Under the pieces are notes generated by a model. That model worked only from the letters and a program-made list of their open reading frames with translations, ran no database searches and had not been told where the DNA came from. From NCBI GenBank assembly GCA_031291435.1, contig JARLJC010000142.1, positions 1 through 37,419 on the forward strand: a stretch of 37,419 nucleotides of DNA, in the 5' to 3' direction. Position numbers and translations under genes: made by a program. The stretch is from Alphaproteobacteria bacterium (lineage in GTDB: Bacteria; Pseudomonadota; Alphaproteobacteria; UBA9219). Of this stretch, positions 1 through 7,655 are shown one piece after another (position 1 is the first letter of the stretch; every line of letters starts with the position of its first letter).

Positions 1-19
1 AAAAGACCTTCGGCAAACA

Positions 20-1483
20 TCAAACCGCCTGCTTCGCGTTTTGCTTGAAAATCGCCTCGAGCTCGGCGGGCAGCGCATAAGCCCAGCCGCTGATCGTCCC
101 CGCGCCGAGGCAGATAACGTAATCCCCCGGCTGGGCGCGTTCCGCGATCATCTGCGCAAGATGTGTAGGTCCCTGCAAGGCATAAACATCGCGATGTCCG
201 TGGGCGCGCAGCCCTTCGACCAAGGCGTCGCGCGTAGCACCCTCAATCGGCGTCTCGCCTGCCGCATAAACATCGGCGACGATAACGGTATCGGCATCGT
301 TGAACCCTTTGCAGAATTCATTGAACAGACTCGAAAGCCGCGAATAACGATGCGGCTGCATCACGGCGATGATTTTGCCGGATTCGCCCTTGGCCTGCAA
401 AGCTGCCTTCAAAGTCGCGGCGATTTCGACCGGATGATGCCCGTAATCATCGACAATGGTGATGCCGTTGACGACGCCGGTGCGCGTAAAGCGGCGCTTG
501 ACGCCTTCGAATTTGGCGAAAGCCTGCCGCAGCACATGATCCGCGAAACCAAGCTGCAGCCCGACGCTGATCGCGGCCAGAGAATTCTGCACATTATGCT
601 GGCCGATCACCGGCAAAAAGAATCCTTCGATCGTGCGCGAACTTTCACTCTTACGGTCGGCCACCACGACATCGAAGCGCGAACCGTCCTGCCGCGCTTC
701 GATATTGACGGCGCGCACATCGGCCTGCGGCGAAAAACCATAAGTCACGATTTTCCTGTCCTGCACGCGCGCGATCAGCTCCTGCACTTCCGGATGATCG
801 ACGCACAGAACGGCAAAGCCGTAGAACGGAATATTCTGCACGAAAGTCTCATAGGCGCGGCGCACCGCGTCGAAATCGTGATAATGATCCATATGCTCGG
901 GATCGATATTGGTGACGATCGCCACCGTGGCGGGCAATTTGGTAAAACTGCCGTCGCTCTCGTCCGACTCGACCACCATCCATTCGCCTGCGCCCAAACG
1001 CGCATTGGTGCCATAGGCGTTGAAGATGCCGCCATTGATAACCGGGGGGTCAAGCTGCGCCGCATCGAACAAAGACGCCACCATCGACGTGGTCGTGGTC
1101 TTGCCATGGGTGCCGCCGACCGCGACCGCCCATTTCAGCCGCATCAACTCACCAAGCATTTCGGCGCGCCGCACGATGGGCAGATAGGCCGCGCGCGCCG
1201 CCATCACTTCGGGATTGTCGCGTTTGACCGCCGATGAAATCACCACGACATTGGCCGCGCCCAAATTCTCGGCCTTGTGGCCGATTTCCACGGAAATGTC
1301 CTTGTCACGCAACCGCTTCACATTGGCGTTGTCGGTCTGATCGCTGCCCTGCACCTTGTAACCGAGATTATGCAAAATCTCGGCGATGCCCGACATGCCG
1401 ATGCCGCCGATGCCGACGAAATGGATCGTGCCGACCGATTGCGGGGTGAAATGCGTCTGGCTGCTCGCCTGTGTCCAGTTCAT
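20..1483 (-). CDS. murC: UDP-N-acetylmuramate--L-alanine ligase MurC
   Basis: Cytoplasmic Mur ligase that adds L-alanine to UDP-N-acetylmuramate using ATP, the first step in building the peptidoglycan stem peptide. The 487-residue protein, a normal length for MurC, has the N-terminal glycine-rich Rossmann motif [13 protein letters not shown] and the ATP-binding loop [11 protein letters not shown] near residues 123-133. It also has the [10 protein letters not shown] and QPHRYSR motifs of the middle and C-terminal Mur domains. I chose the ATG at 1483 because AGGAG lies just upstream; an in-frame TTG at 1528 would add 15 residues unlike MurC. It lies 48 bp downstream of murG on the same strand, as in the usual division and cell wall cluster. 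The stop is 19 bp from the window edge, so the next gene (often murB) is not visible. Confidence 0.97.
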   Translation of the reverse strand: MNWTQASSQTHFTPQSVGTIHFVGIGGIGMSGIAEILHNLGYKVQGSDQTDNANVKRLRDKDISVEIGHKAENLGAANVVVISSAVKRDNPEVMAARAAYLPIVRRAEMLGELMRLKWAVAVGGTHGKTTTTSMVASLFDAAQLDPPVINGGIFNAYGTNARLGAGEWMVVESDESDGSFTKLPATVAIVTNIDPEHMDHYHDFDAVRRAYETFVQNIPFYGFAVLCVDHPEVQELIARVQDRKIVTYGFSPQADVRAVNIEARQDGSRFDVVVADRKSESSRTIEGFFLPVIGQHNVQNSLAAISVGLQLGFADHVLRQAFAKFEGVKRRFTRTGVVNGITIVDDYGHHPVEIAATLKAALQAKGESGKIIAVMQPHRYSRLSSLFNEFCKGFNDADTVIVADVYAAGETPIEGATRDALVEGLRAHGHRDVYALQGPTHLAQMIAERAQPGDYVICLGAGTISGWAYALPAELEAIFKQNAKQAV

Positions 1484-1531
1484 GGAATCTCCTGTCAATC
1501 CGCGAATGCTACAGGAGCTTTGCGCCAAAAT

Positions 1532-2665
1532 CTAGGCGGCTGGCGGCAATAAAGCGACCAGATGGCGCGTGTCGTTAATCACGCCAATCACACAATCGGC
1601 AAGGCTGTCGGCCGCCGTAATCTTGCCCCAGGCCCGCGCCGCGGCCGCCGTTTTGGTCAAAGTCGTCGGCAACGCCATCAGCGATTCCAGCCTTATGGCA
1701 AGCGCCTCGGGCGTAAAAGCCTGCTCGGGGATCAGCCACGCCCCGCCCGCCTCGGCCACCGCCTCGGCATTGGCGGTCTGCTCGCCCGCATGCCCATGCG
1801 GGAACGGCACCAGAATGGAAGGCCGCCCGATCACCGTCAGTTCGGCCACCGTCGAACCGCCTGCGCGGCAGATCACGAGATGCGAGGCCGCCATGCGTTC
1901 CGGCACATCGGTAAAGAACGACGCCAGCTCGGCATCGACCCCGGCGGCGGCGAAGGCCGAGCGCGCGGATTCGATATCGTCCTTGCGGCATTGCTGCGCG
2001 ATCACTACACGGCGACGTAGATGTTCCGGCATCAGCGCCAGCGCCTGCGGCACCACATGGCTGAATACTTTGGCGCCCTGACTGCCGCCCATCACCAGAA
2101 TCTTCATCGGCCCGTCATCGCCCAGCGCCGCATAGGGCGTCCCGCGCAAAGCCATAAAAGCCGGGCGCACGGGATTGCCGGTATAAACCAGCCGCGCCTG
2201 TATCGACGCCTTCAGCCCCGCCACATGCGGGAACGAGGTCGCGATAATCCGCGCTTTCTCCATCAGAGCGCGATTGGCGCGGCCCAGAACAGCGTTCGAG
2301 TCGTGCAAAACAATCGGAATATTCAACTGCGCGGCGGCATAGAGGGCAGGCACCGAAGGATAACCGCCGAACCCCACCACGATATCGGGCCGCAATTTCG
2401 CCAGACGGCTGCGCGCCTGCAAAACGCCGATGCCCATTTCGGCGATACTGCGCAACTTGCCCCATAATCCGGTTTTCAGGCTGCTGGCCCGCGTGCGGTA
2501 AACCGGCACCAGTAAATCGCCGCTGAAGCGCGAGCCGCGTGTATCGGTCATCAGGGCCACGCGATAGCCGCGCCCCATCAATTCGCGCGCCAACGCCTCG
2601 GCCGGGAAAATATGCCCGCCGGTGCCACCTGCGGCCAGAACCACGAGCGGCATGCGTTCACTCAT
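1532..2665 (-). CDS. murG: UDP-GlcNAc:lipid I N-acetylglucosaminyltransferase MurG
   Basis: Peripheral membrane glycosyltransferase (GT-B fold, family GT28) that adds GlcNAc to lipid I to make lipid II on the inner face of the membrane. The first glycine-rich loop LAAGGTGGHIFPA is near the N-terminus, followed by VGFGGYPSVPA, HDSNAVLGRAN, MGGSQGA and the sugar-nucleotide region CRAGGSTVAEL. Length (377 residues) is typical. The ATG at 2665 overlaps the end of sppA by 8 bp; an ATG at 2653 is also possible, and longer in-frame extensions look unlike MurG. The overlap suggests translational coupling with sppA. Unusually, the gene in front is sppA and not ftsW. Confidence 0.96.
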   Translation of the reverse strand: MSERMPLVVLAAGGTGGHIFPAEALARELMGRGYRVALMTDTRGSRFSGDLLVPVYRTRASSLKTGLWGKLRSIAEMGIGVLQARSRLAKLRPDIVVGFGGYPSVPALYAAAQLNIPIVLHDSNAVLGRANRALMEKARIIATSFPHVAGLKASIQARLVYTGNPVRPAFMALRGTPYAALGDDGPMKILVMGGSQGAKVFSHVVPQALALMPEHLRRRVVIAQQCRKDDIESARSAFAAAGVDAELASFFTDVPERMAASHLVICRAGGSTVAELTVIGRPSILVPFPHGHAGEQTANAEAVAEAGGAWLIPEQAFTPEALAIRLESLMALPTTLTKTAAAARAWGKITAADSLADCVIGVINDTRHLVALLPPAA

Positions 2666-4442
2666 GAAATCCGTCCATATTCTGCATGCGGGCATTGACC
2701 GGATGATCGGAACCGGCGGCGAGATTCAGAAACGGCGCCAGTATCGATTGCATTTTCGCCAGCGCCGAGGCGCCCCCGGCCATGGCCGCGCTTTCCGAAC
2801 CGAACCGGTGCAGCAGTTTGACCAGACGCTCGGCGGGCGTCGGCGGCGCCGGATAAATCACGAGATCCACCGGCGCATCGGGCTCCAGCTTCAACGCCTT
2901 GCGGGTTTCATCCATCGCCACGCTATAGCCGCCAAGGGCATCGACAAGGCCGATCTTTATCGCCTGATCGCCCGTCCAAACCCGACCTTTGGCGATATCG
3001 GGCATCTTCTCCATCGGGATGTTGCGCGCCGCGGCCACATTGGCCACAAACGCATGATAGGTGTTGTCGAGCAAGGCATCGACCCGCGCCCGCTGCGGCG
3101 GCGTAAATCCGCGCGTCATATCCCATATGCCGGCATTCTCCGCCGTCGAAAGCCTGTCCATCGACACGCCGGCTTTTTGCAGCAGCCCGTCGGCGGCGAA
3201 TTTGCCCGCCACCACGCCGATGGAGCCGGTCAAAGTCGCCGGGTCGGCGATAATCTTGGTGCCGTTCATGGCGATCCAGTAACCGCCCGAAGCCGCCACC
3301 TCGCCCATCGAGACGATCACCGGCTTGCCCTTTTTCTCGGCATGCATAACGGCGCGGCGAATGGTTTCCGATGCGGCAGGCGAACCGCCGGGGCTATCGA
3401 CGCGGAACAAGATCGCCTTCACGTCTTTGTCCGAAGTCGCATCATCGAACGCGGTGGCGATGGAATCCGCGCCCATGACATGATCGCCCGCAAGGCCGTC
3501 GCCGCCGCTGTCGCGCTCGGTAATCAGGCCGGTGCCGTAAATCAGCGCGATCTTGGCGCTATCCTTGGCCGCGCCATGGCCTTCGCCGTAACCCAGATAG
3601 GTTTCGACATCGACCTGCTTGCTGTCCTTGCCCGCTTTGTCGTCGAGCATATCGTCGAATTCATCGGCGTAACCGAGTTTGGTCACCAGCCCTGCCTGCA
3701 ACGCCTCTTCATCGGTATAAGGCCCCTGCGCCATAATTTCTTTGGCATGCGGCAGTTCCCATTTGCGACTGACGGCGATGCCCGACGCAATTTGATCCGA
3801 CAGATCGTCGATCATAATCTGCATCTCGGCCCGCACCGGCGGCGAGAAACTGTTATCGCGCTGCGCCGGTTCCATCAGCGATTTATATTCCTCGCGCTGC
3901 ATAAAATCCGCCGTCACGCCGATTTTGTCCAAAGCCTGCTTGGCGAAAGGCGAATTGATCGCGACGCCGGTCAGGCTCACCGTCCCCACCGGCTGCAGCC
4001 ACAAACCGTCGAACGCGCTGGCGAGATAATAAGCGCGGTCGCCCAATCCGAATTCGCCGAAATCGGTGCCGAAGGCATAAGTGAATTTATGGCTCTCGCC
4101 GAAATGCGCCAGAGCGGCGCGGATTTCCTGCGCCTGCGCCAGCCCCGGCTGCCCGGTGCCGAAACGCGCGGCGATGCCCTTCACATGCGGGTCTTTAGCG
4201 GCGTGGTCGATGGCGCGCAGGATGTCGAGCAGCGGCACCGAATCCCCCGGCATCGCCAGCGAAAAAGGCGAAGCCGCGTTCTGCTCGACAATCGGGCTAT
4301 CGAGATCGAGGGTGAGAACCACATTATCCGGTTCGGGCTCGATCTTTTCCTGCATGTACGAACCGAGGAAAATGATCAGGGCAATCAACGCCACCGCCAC
4401 GAACCCGATGACGGCGAAAAAGCGGGTAATGAATTTCAACAC
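2658..4442 (-). CDS. sppA: signal peptide peptidase SppA, 67-kDa type
   Basis: Inner-membrane serine protease of family S49 that cuts signal peptides remaining in the membrane after secretion. The 594-residue protein has one N-terminal membrane segment (about residues 5-28) and two tandem S49 domains, as in the E. coli form. The catalytic lysine is K187 in the sequence REEYKSLMEP of the first domain, and the nucleophile is S385 in EVAASGGYW of the second. The DSPGGS motif near 349-354 is also present. The start is a GTG at 4442 (GTG TTG AAA), with a weak GCAGG upstream. It is the first gene of a minus-strand group with murG and murC, which is an unusual position for sppA. Confidence 0.95.
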   Translation of the reverse strand: MLKFITRFFAVIGFVAVALIALIIFLGSYMQEKIEPEPDNVVLTLDLDSPIVEQNAASPFSLAMPGDSVPLLDILRAIDHAAKDPHVKGIAARFGTGQPGLAQAQEIRAALAHFGESHKFTYAFGTDFGEFGLGDRAYYLASAFDGLWLQPVGTVSLTGVAINSPFAKQALDKIGVTADFMQREEYKSLMEPAQRDNSFSPPVRAEMQIMIDDLSDQIASGIAVSRKWELPHAKEIMAQGPYTDEEALQAGLVTKLGYADEFDDMLDDKAGKDSKQVDVETYLGYGEGHGAAKDSAKIALIYGTGLITERDSGGDGLAGDHVMGADSIATAFDDATSDKDVKAILFRVDSPGGSPAASETIRRAVMHAEKKGKPVIVSMGEVAASGGYWIAMNGTKIIADPATLTGSIGVVAGKFAADGLLQKAGVSMDRLSTAENAGIWDMTRGFTPPQRARVDALLDNTYHAFVANVAAARNIPMEKMPDIAKGRVWTGDQAIKIGLVDALGGYSVAMDETRKALKLEPDAPVDLVIYPAPPTPAERLVKLLHRFGSESAAMAGGASALAKMQSILAPFLNLAAGSDHPVNARMQNMDGFHE

Positions 4443-4579
4443 GGGTTTGACCTGCGGCAGGGATAAGGATGCGGAAAGGGTGGAGAAAAATAATTAACCT
4501 AAATGGGCCGCGAAGTCACCCGCAAAGGTGCCGGGCGGATAGACCAAGCCTATGAATCGCAGCTTTTATTCGATTAATC

Positions 4580-4608
4580 TTGACTTTGGGAGCTTCTTTC
4601 ACGACATT
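4580..4608 (+). promoter_or_regulatory. possible sigma-70 promoter for rpmG
   Basis: TTGACT at 4580-4585 is a good -35 match. A weak -10 candidate (GACATT, 3 of 6) follows after 17 bp at 4603-4608, about 75 bp upstream of rpmG. The -10 is poor, so the call is tentative. The rest of the 240-bp divergent gap between sppA and rpmG (4443-4682) shows no other gene. Confidence 0.35.
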
Positions 4609-4644
4609 GCGCGCCTTGAGGCGGCATTAGGGCCGGTCACGTAC

Positions 4645-4659
4645 TTCGGCTTCGCCGAA
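4645..4659 (+). promoter_or_regulatory. short hairpin in the rpmG leader
   Basis: TTCGGC and GCCGAA form a perfect 6-bp stem around the 3-base loop TTC, ending 23 bp before the rpmG start. There is no T-run after it, so it is not a terminator. It could be a leader structure that protects the mRNA or takes part in control of L33, but this is inference from the fold alone. Confidence 0.3.
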
Positions 4660-4682
4660 ATAAACATTTTAGGATAAACGCT

Positions 4683-4862
4683 ATGGCTAAATCGAAGAAC
4701 GACATCAAACTGGTCAGCTCCGCCAACACGGGCTTCTTTTATGTGACCAAAAAGAACCCCAAGAACAACACCAACAAGCTTGAACTCAAGAAATACGACC
4801 CCGTCGCCCGCAAGCATGTCGTGTTCAAAGAAGGCAAGATCAAGGAAGGCAAGAAGTCGTAA
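4683..4862 (+). CDS. rpmG: 50S ribosomal protein L33
   Basis: Small basic protein of the large ribosomal subunit. The frame encodes 59 residues. It contains the L33 signatures [19 protein letters not shown] and [18 protein letters not shown], which align along the whole family. It lacks the zinc-binding cysteine pairs, so it is the zinc-independent form. AGGA in TTTTAGGATAAACGCT precedes the ATG at a sensible distance. The gene is monocistronic, divergent from sppA and convergent with the next gene, leaving a 19-bp gap. Genes this short are easily missed in automatic calls, and a longer reading frame on the opposite strand here (4599-4817) is only its shadow. Confidence 0.96.
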   Translation: MAKSKNDIKLVSSANTGFFYVTKKNPKNNTNKLELKKYDPVARKHVVFKEGKIKEGKKS

Positions 4863-4881
4863 CTTCTGCCCGCTTTCTTGT

Positions 4882-5940
4882 TTATTTCAATGCAGGATCA
4901 TTAGAGGGTTTGGCTCCGGCGTTCGGTTTCGCCGGGCGTGAAGGCATACGTTCCGGCTTGAGTGCCGTCTTAATGATAAACGGGCGAAACTCATTATTGA
5001 TACGGCGAAGGACCTCGTCTGCCGTCAGGGAATGATCTTCCGGAACGGAATCGCCCTTGCGGTAGATAACAACCCCAAAAATACGCGGATTATTTCCCAC
5101 CACCCGCAACGAAACGCGCTGGCGGGAATCGGGTTGCGTGTCGTTATAGGCCTGCAGGATCGCCAGCGCCGTCCGCGTCGAACCTTTCGGTTCGGCCAAA
5201 AGCAGATCATGCATCAACGGCGAGACATAAGCGAGATAGGCGGATCCTGGATGCCGTCCGGCACCGAGATCTTTCAGGCGTAACGCCATGACCAGAATGT
5301 TGAGCTCATCATCCTCGATGAAAGCCCCTACTTCCCGCCGGGAATGCGCCAACTGGCCTTTCATCCGCTCAATAACGGATTTGTAGGTCGCGCCGAATTG
5401 CAGCTGCGACAGAAAAGGAATCAACTCCTGTGCATGCTCGGTCAGGATGTCGTGATAAACAGGGGGCGTCAGCATGCCCGGCCCGATTGAAACGAGACGG
5501 CCATCGATGCCATAACCCCGGTTCTGAGTGCCGCCAAAGGATTCAATCTGCAAAACCGCCGCCAGATAATCACGGGGCAAGCCCGTCAGGACGCTGGCGT
5601 CGGTCAGGGCCTGCTGCACACCCGCCGCCGAATGGGCAGGGCCAATATGATGATGCACAGGCGCGGTCGCCGGGCGTGGTCGCGGCAAAGGCGGAATTGA
5701 AGAAGGCAGCGGTGCCAGCGGAACGGGGGGCGAAGTCGTCGTCTGAACAGCGGACGCGGAAACGGCAGGCTGCCGAACCGGATCAGGCGCGGGCGATGCA
5801 GGAACGATATTGGTTACAGCGAGGGCTTTTGGCGCGGTCGGAACGTCGGGCGGCGGCGGGATCAGGCAAAGCATCAGTCCAGCGGCGACGAACAGGCCCG
5901 CAATCTCTCTTTTCGGATTTATGACCGACCGCAAACCCAT
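4882..5940 (-). CDS. membrane-anchored lysozyme-fold (lytic transglycosylase-like) protein
   Basis: The 352-residue protein begins with a positively charged stretch and one hydrophobic segment (about residues 12-30), a signal anchor or uncleaved signal. A long proline/alanine-rich linker follows (about 29-100). The folded part starts near residue 105. The stretch ASVLTGLPRDYLAAVLQIES, followed by FGG, resembles the start of lysozyme/SLT-type domains, with E133 at the place of the catalytic glutamate. The C-terminus is again proline/lysine-rich. This suggests a periplasmic peptidoglycan-cleaving enzyme, but the rest of the domain is too diverged to name a family. The ATG at 5940 has GGGAG just upstream; an in-frame start 30 bp further up has none. 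It is transcribed alone. Confidence 0.6.
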   Translation of the reverse strand: MGLRSVINPKREIAGLFVAAGLMLCLIPPPPDVPTAPKALAVTNIVPASPAPDPVRQPAVSASAVQTTTSPPVPLAPLPSSIPPLPRPRPATAPVHHHIGPAHSAAGVQQALTDASVLTGLPRDYLAAVLQIESFGGTQNRGYGIDGRLVSIGPGMLTPPVYHDILTEHAQELIPFLSQLQFGATYKSVIERMKGQLAHSRREVGAFIEDDELNILVMALRLKDLGAGRHPGSAYLAYVSPLMHDLLLAEPKGSTRTALAILQAYNDTQPDSRQRVSLRVVGNNPRIFGVVIYRKGDSVPEDHSLTADEVLRRINNEFRPFIIKTALKPERMPSRPAKPNAGAKPSNDPALK

Positions 5941-6079
5941 AATACTCCCGCTTAAAAATGCTTGCCCCAATTAGGCTGGTTAATTTTTATCAGCTGAAAA
6001 TACTTTCACCTAAGACATATACCTTAAAACGGCAGATACATGTCCTTTTTAGACAGCAATATAATTAAATAATATCAAC

Positions 6080-6109
6080 TATTTAGCGCATATCACGCGA
6101 AAACGTCAA
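6080..6109 (-). promoter_or_regulatory. possible promoter in an AT-rich gap
   Basis: The 232-bp gap 5941-6172 is clearly richer in A and T than its surroundings and has no convincing gene. On the minus strand TTGACG (6109-6104) is followed after 18 bp by TAAATA (6085-6080). It could drive the lysozyme-like gene, giving a leader of about 135 bases. Other AT-rich hexamers nearby make the exact -10 uncertain. Confidence 0.3.
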
Positions 6110-6172
6110 TAAAAGGGCCATGCGTTTTTACACGCCCCACGAGACGCAGCACGATGATTTCGGGGAGAAATA

Positions 6173-7042
6173 TCAGGGCTTGGGCAGCCTTTTAATCAGG
6201 CTGGAAGCATCCCAGCGGCCGCCGCCCATGCGCTGCACATCGGCATAGAACTGGTCGATGAGCGCAATCATCGGCAGCGAGGCACCGTTGCGCCGCGCTT
6301 CGGCGATGCAGATGCCGAGGTCTTTGCGGATCCAGTCCACCGCGAAACCGAAATCGAATTTATCCGCCGCCATGGTTTTGGCGCGGTTATCCATCTGCCA
6401 CGACCCCGCCGAACCTTTGCCGACGGCGGCTACCACCTTGTCGATATCGAGGCCCGCCATCCGGGCGAAGGCGATGCCTTCCGACAGCCCCTGCACCACG
6501 CCCGCGATGCAAATCTGGTTGACCATTTTGGCAAGCTGGCCGCAACCCGAAGCGCCGATATGCTGAATGGCCGCGCCATAGCAACGCAGCACCGGCTCGG
6601 CTTTCGCGAAAGCGTCGGCATCGCCGCCCACCATGATCGTGAGCGCGCCTTTTTCAGCGCCGCCCTGCCCGCCCGAAACCGGCGCGTCGAGAAATTGCAG
6701 GCCGCGCGTTTGCGCTTCGACCGCCAGTTCCCGCGCCGCCTGCGCCGAAGCCGTGGTGTGATCGACGAAAATCGCGCCGCGTTTCATCGTAGCGAAAGCA
6801 CCCTGCGCGCCCAGCGTGACTTCGCGCAGATCATCGTCATTGCCGACGCAGGCAAAAACGAAATCGGCGTCTTTGGCGGCCTCCGCCGGGGTCGGCGCAA
6901 TTTTGCCTTTATGCGCTTCGCCCCACTTCGCGGCTTTGGCCGCCGTGCGGTTATAAACCGTGACCTCATGCCCCTTGGCCGCCAGATGCCCGGCCATCGG
7001 GAAACCCATCACGCCCAATCCGATGAAAGCGGTTTTTGCCAT
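6173..7042 (-). CDS. NAD(P)-dependent beta-hydroxyacid dehydrogenase (3-hydroxyisobutyrate dehydrogenase family)
   Basis: Oxidises or reduces a small beta-hydroxyacid such as 3-hydroxyisobutyrate, tartronate semialdehyde or a close relative; the exact substrate cannot be told from the sequence. The 289-residue protein has the dinucleotide-binding loop IGLGVMGFPMAGHL at residues 7-20, the substrate motif DAPVSGGQGGAEKG at 119-132, and the catalytic lysine K172 in GCGQLAKMVNQ. These are hallmarks of the family. The ATG at 7042 overlaps the stop of mscL as TAATG, so the two genes are probably translated from one mRNA. Upstream in-frame starts would add residues that are really mscL sequence in another frame. 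Confidence 0.88.
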   Translation of the reverse strand: MAKTAFIGLGVMGFPMAGHLAAKGHEVTVYNRTAAKAAKWGEAHKGKIAPTPAEAAKDADFVFACVGNDDDLREVTLGAQGAFATMKRGAIFVDHTTASAQAARELAVEAQTRGLQFLDAPVSGGQGGAEKGALTIMVGGDADAFAKAEPVLRCYGAAIQHIGASGCGQLAKMVNQICIAGVVQGLSEGIAFARMAGLDIDKVVAAVGKGSAGSWQMDNRAKTMAADKFDFGFAVDWIRKDLGICIAEARRNGASLPMIALIDQFYADVQRMGGGRWDASSLIKRLPKP

Positions 7043-7473
7043 TATGCGATATCCGCGGTGCAATGCGGGCATTTGGTTGCGACCGCCGCAATCGACGAAG
7101 CGCAGCGCGGGCAATCTTTCTTGGCGGCGGGGGGAGCTTTCGGCAAAATCCGGTTGACCTGCTTGATAATGAGGAAGACGACAAAGGCGACGATCAGAAA
7201 GTCGATCGTGTTGTTGAGGAAGATGCCGTAATTGAGGGTCGGCGCGCCCGCCGCCTTGGCGGCGTCCAGCGTCGGATAATGTTCGCCGTTAAGGGCCACG
7301 AACAGGCTGGAGAAATCGATCTTGCCAACCAGAAGGCCGATAGGCGGCATGAGAATATCGGCGACCATCGAGCTGACAATCTTGCCGAAAGCCGCGCCGA
7401 TGATGATGCCGACAGCCATATCAACGACATTGCCGCGCGCGATGAAATCCCGGAAATCCTTGGCGACCGACAT
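7042..7473 (-). CDS. mscL: large-conductance mechanosensitive channel MscL with C-terminal zinc-ribbon tail
   Basis: Homopentameric inner-membrane channel that opens under membrane tension and releases solutes after osmotic downshock. Of 143 residues, the N-terminal part (DFRDFIARGNVVDMAVGIII, residues 6-25) and the second membrane segment (about 86-104) match MscL. The usual charged C-terminal helix is replaced by a tail with two pairs of cysteines, C121/C124 and C135/C138 (CPRC and CPHC), a likely zinc ribbon. The ATG at 7473 has AGGAG upstream; a longer in-frame start at 7518 adds 15 residues unlike MscL. It is followed without a gap by the dehydrogenase gene. Confidence 0.95.
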   Translation of the reverse strand: MSVAKDFRDFIARGNVVDMAVGIIIGAAFGKIVSSMVADILMPPIGLLVGKIDFSSLFVALNGEHYPTLDAAKAAGAPTLNYGIFLNNTIDFLIVAFVVFLIIKQVNRILPKAPPAAKKDCPRCASSIAAVATKCPHCTADIA

Positions 7474-7655
7474 GGAAAACTCCTGCAAAAGGGACGACGA
7501 AGGCCTGAGAAGTAACAAAAGACGGCCCTTGCGACAAGCATAGAGGCCCGCATTCGATAAGATTTGAGTAACAATATGTCGCTATTCTTGAATTCACCCT
7601 TTTGGAACCGGATGTTATAGCGTTCCCCAGCCCCTAACCCATACGAGAGAATCCC

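Noticed and set aside
41-1237. Long open frame on the plus strand opposite murC
   Set aside because: Arg/His-rich translation typical of an antisense shadow in GC-rich DNA, and murC is certain.
2622-4466. 614-codon open frame opposite sppA
   Set aside because: Composition of an antisense shadow, no recognisable motif, fully covers the well-supported sppA.
6120-6248. 42-codon plus-strand frame at the end of the dehydrogenase gene
   Set aside because: Overlaps a certain gene in antisense, no ribosome site, no motif.
7519-7655. glmS ribozyme/riboswitch or a clear promoter
   Set aside because: The glmS ribozyme is typical of Firmicutes and no such structure is seen in 137 bp. A TTGAAT and a TTATAG are 21 bp apart, too far for a standard promoter.
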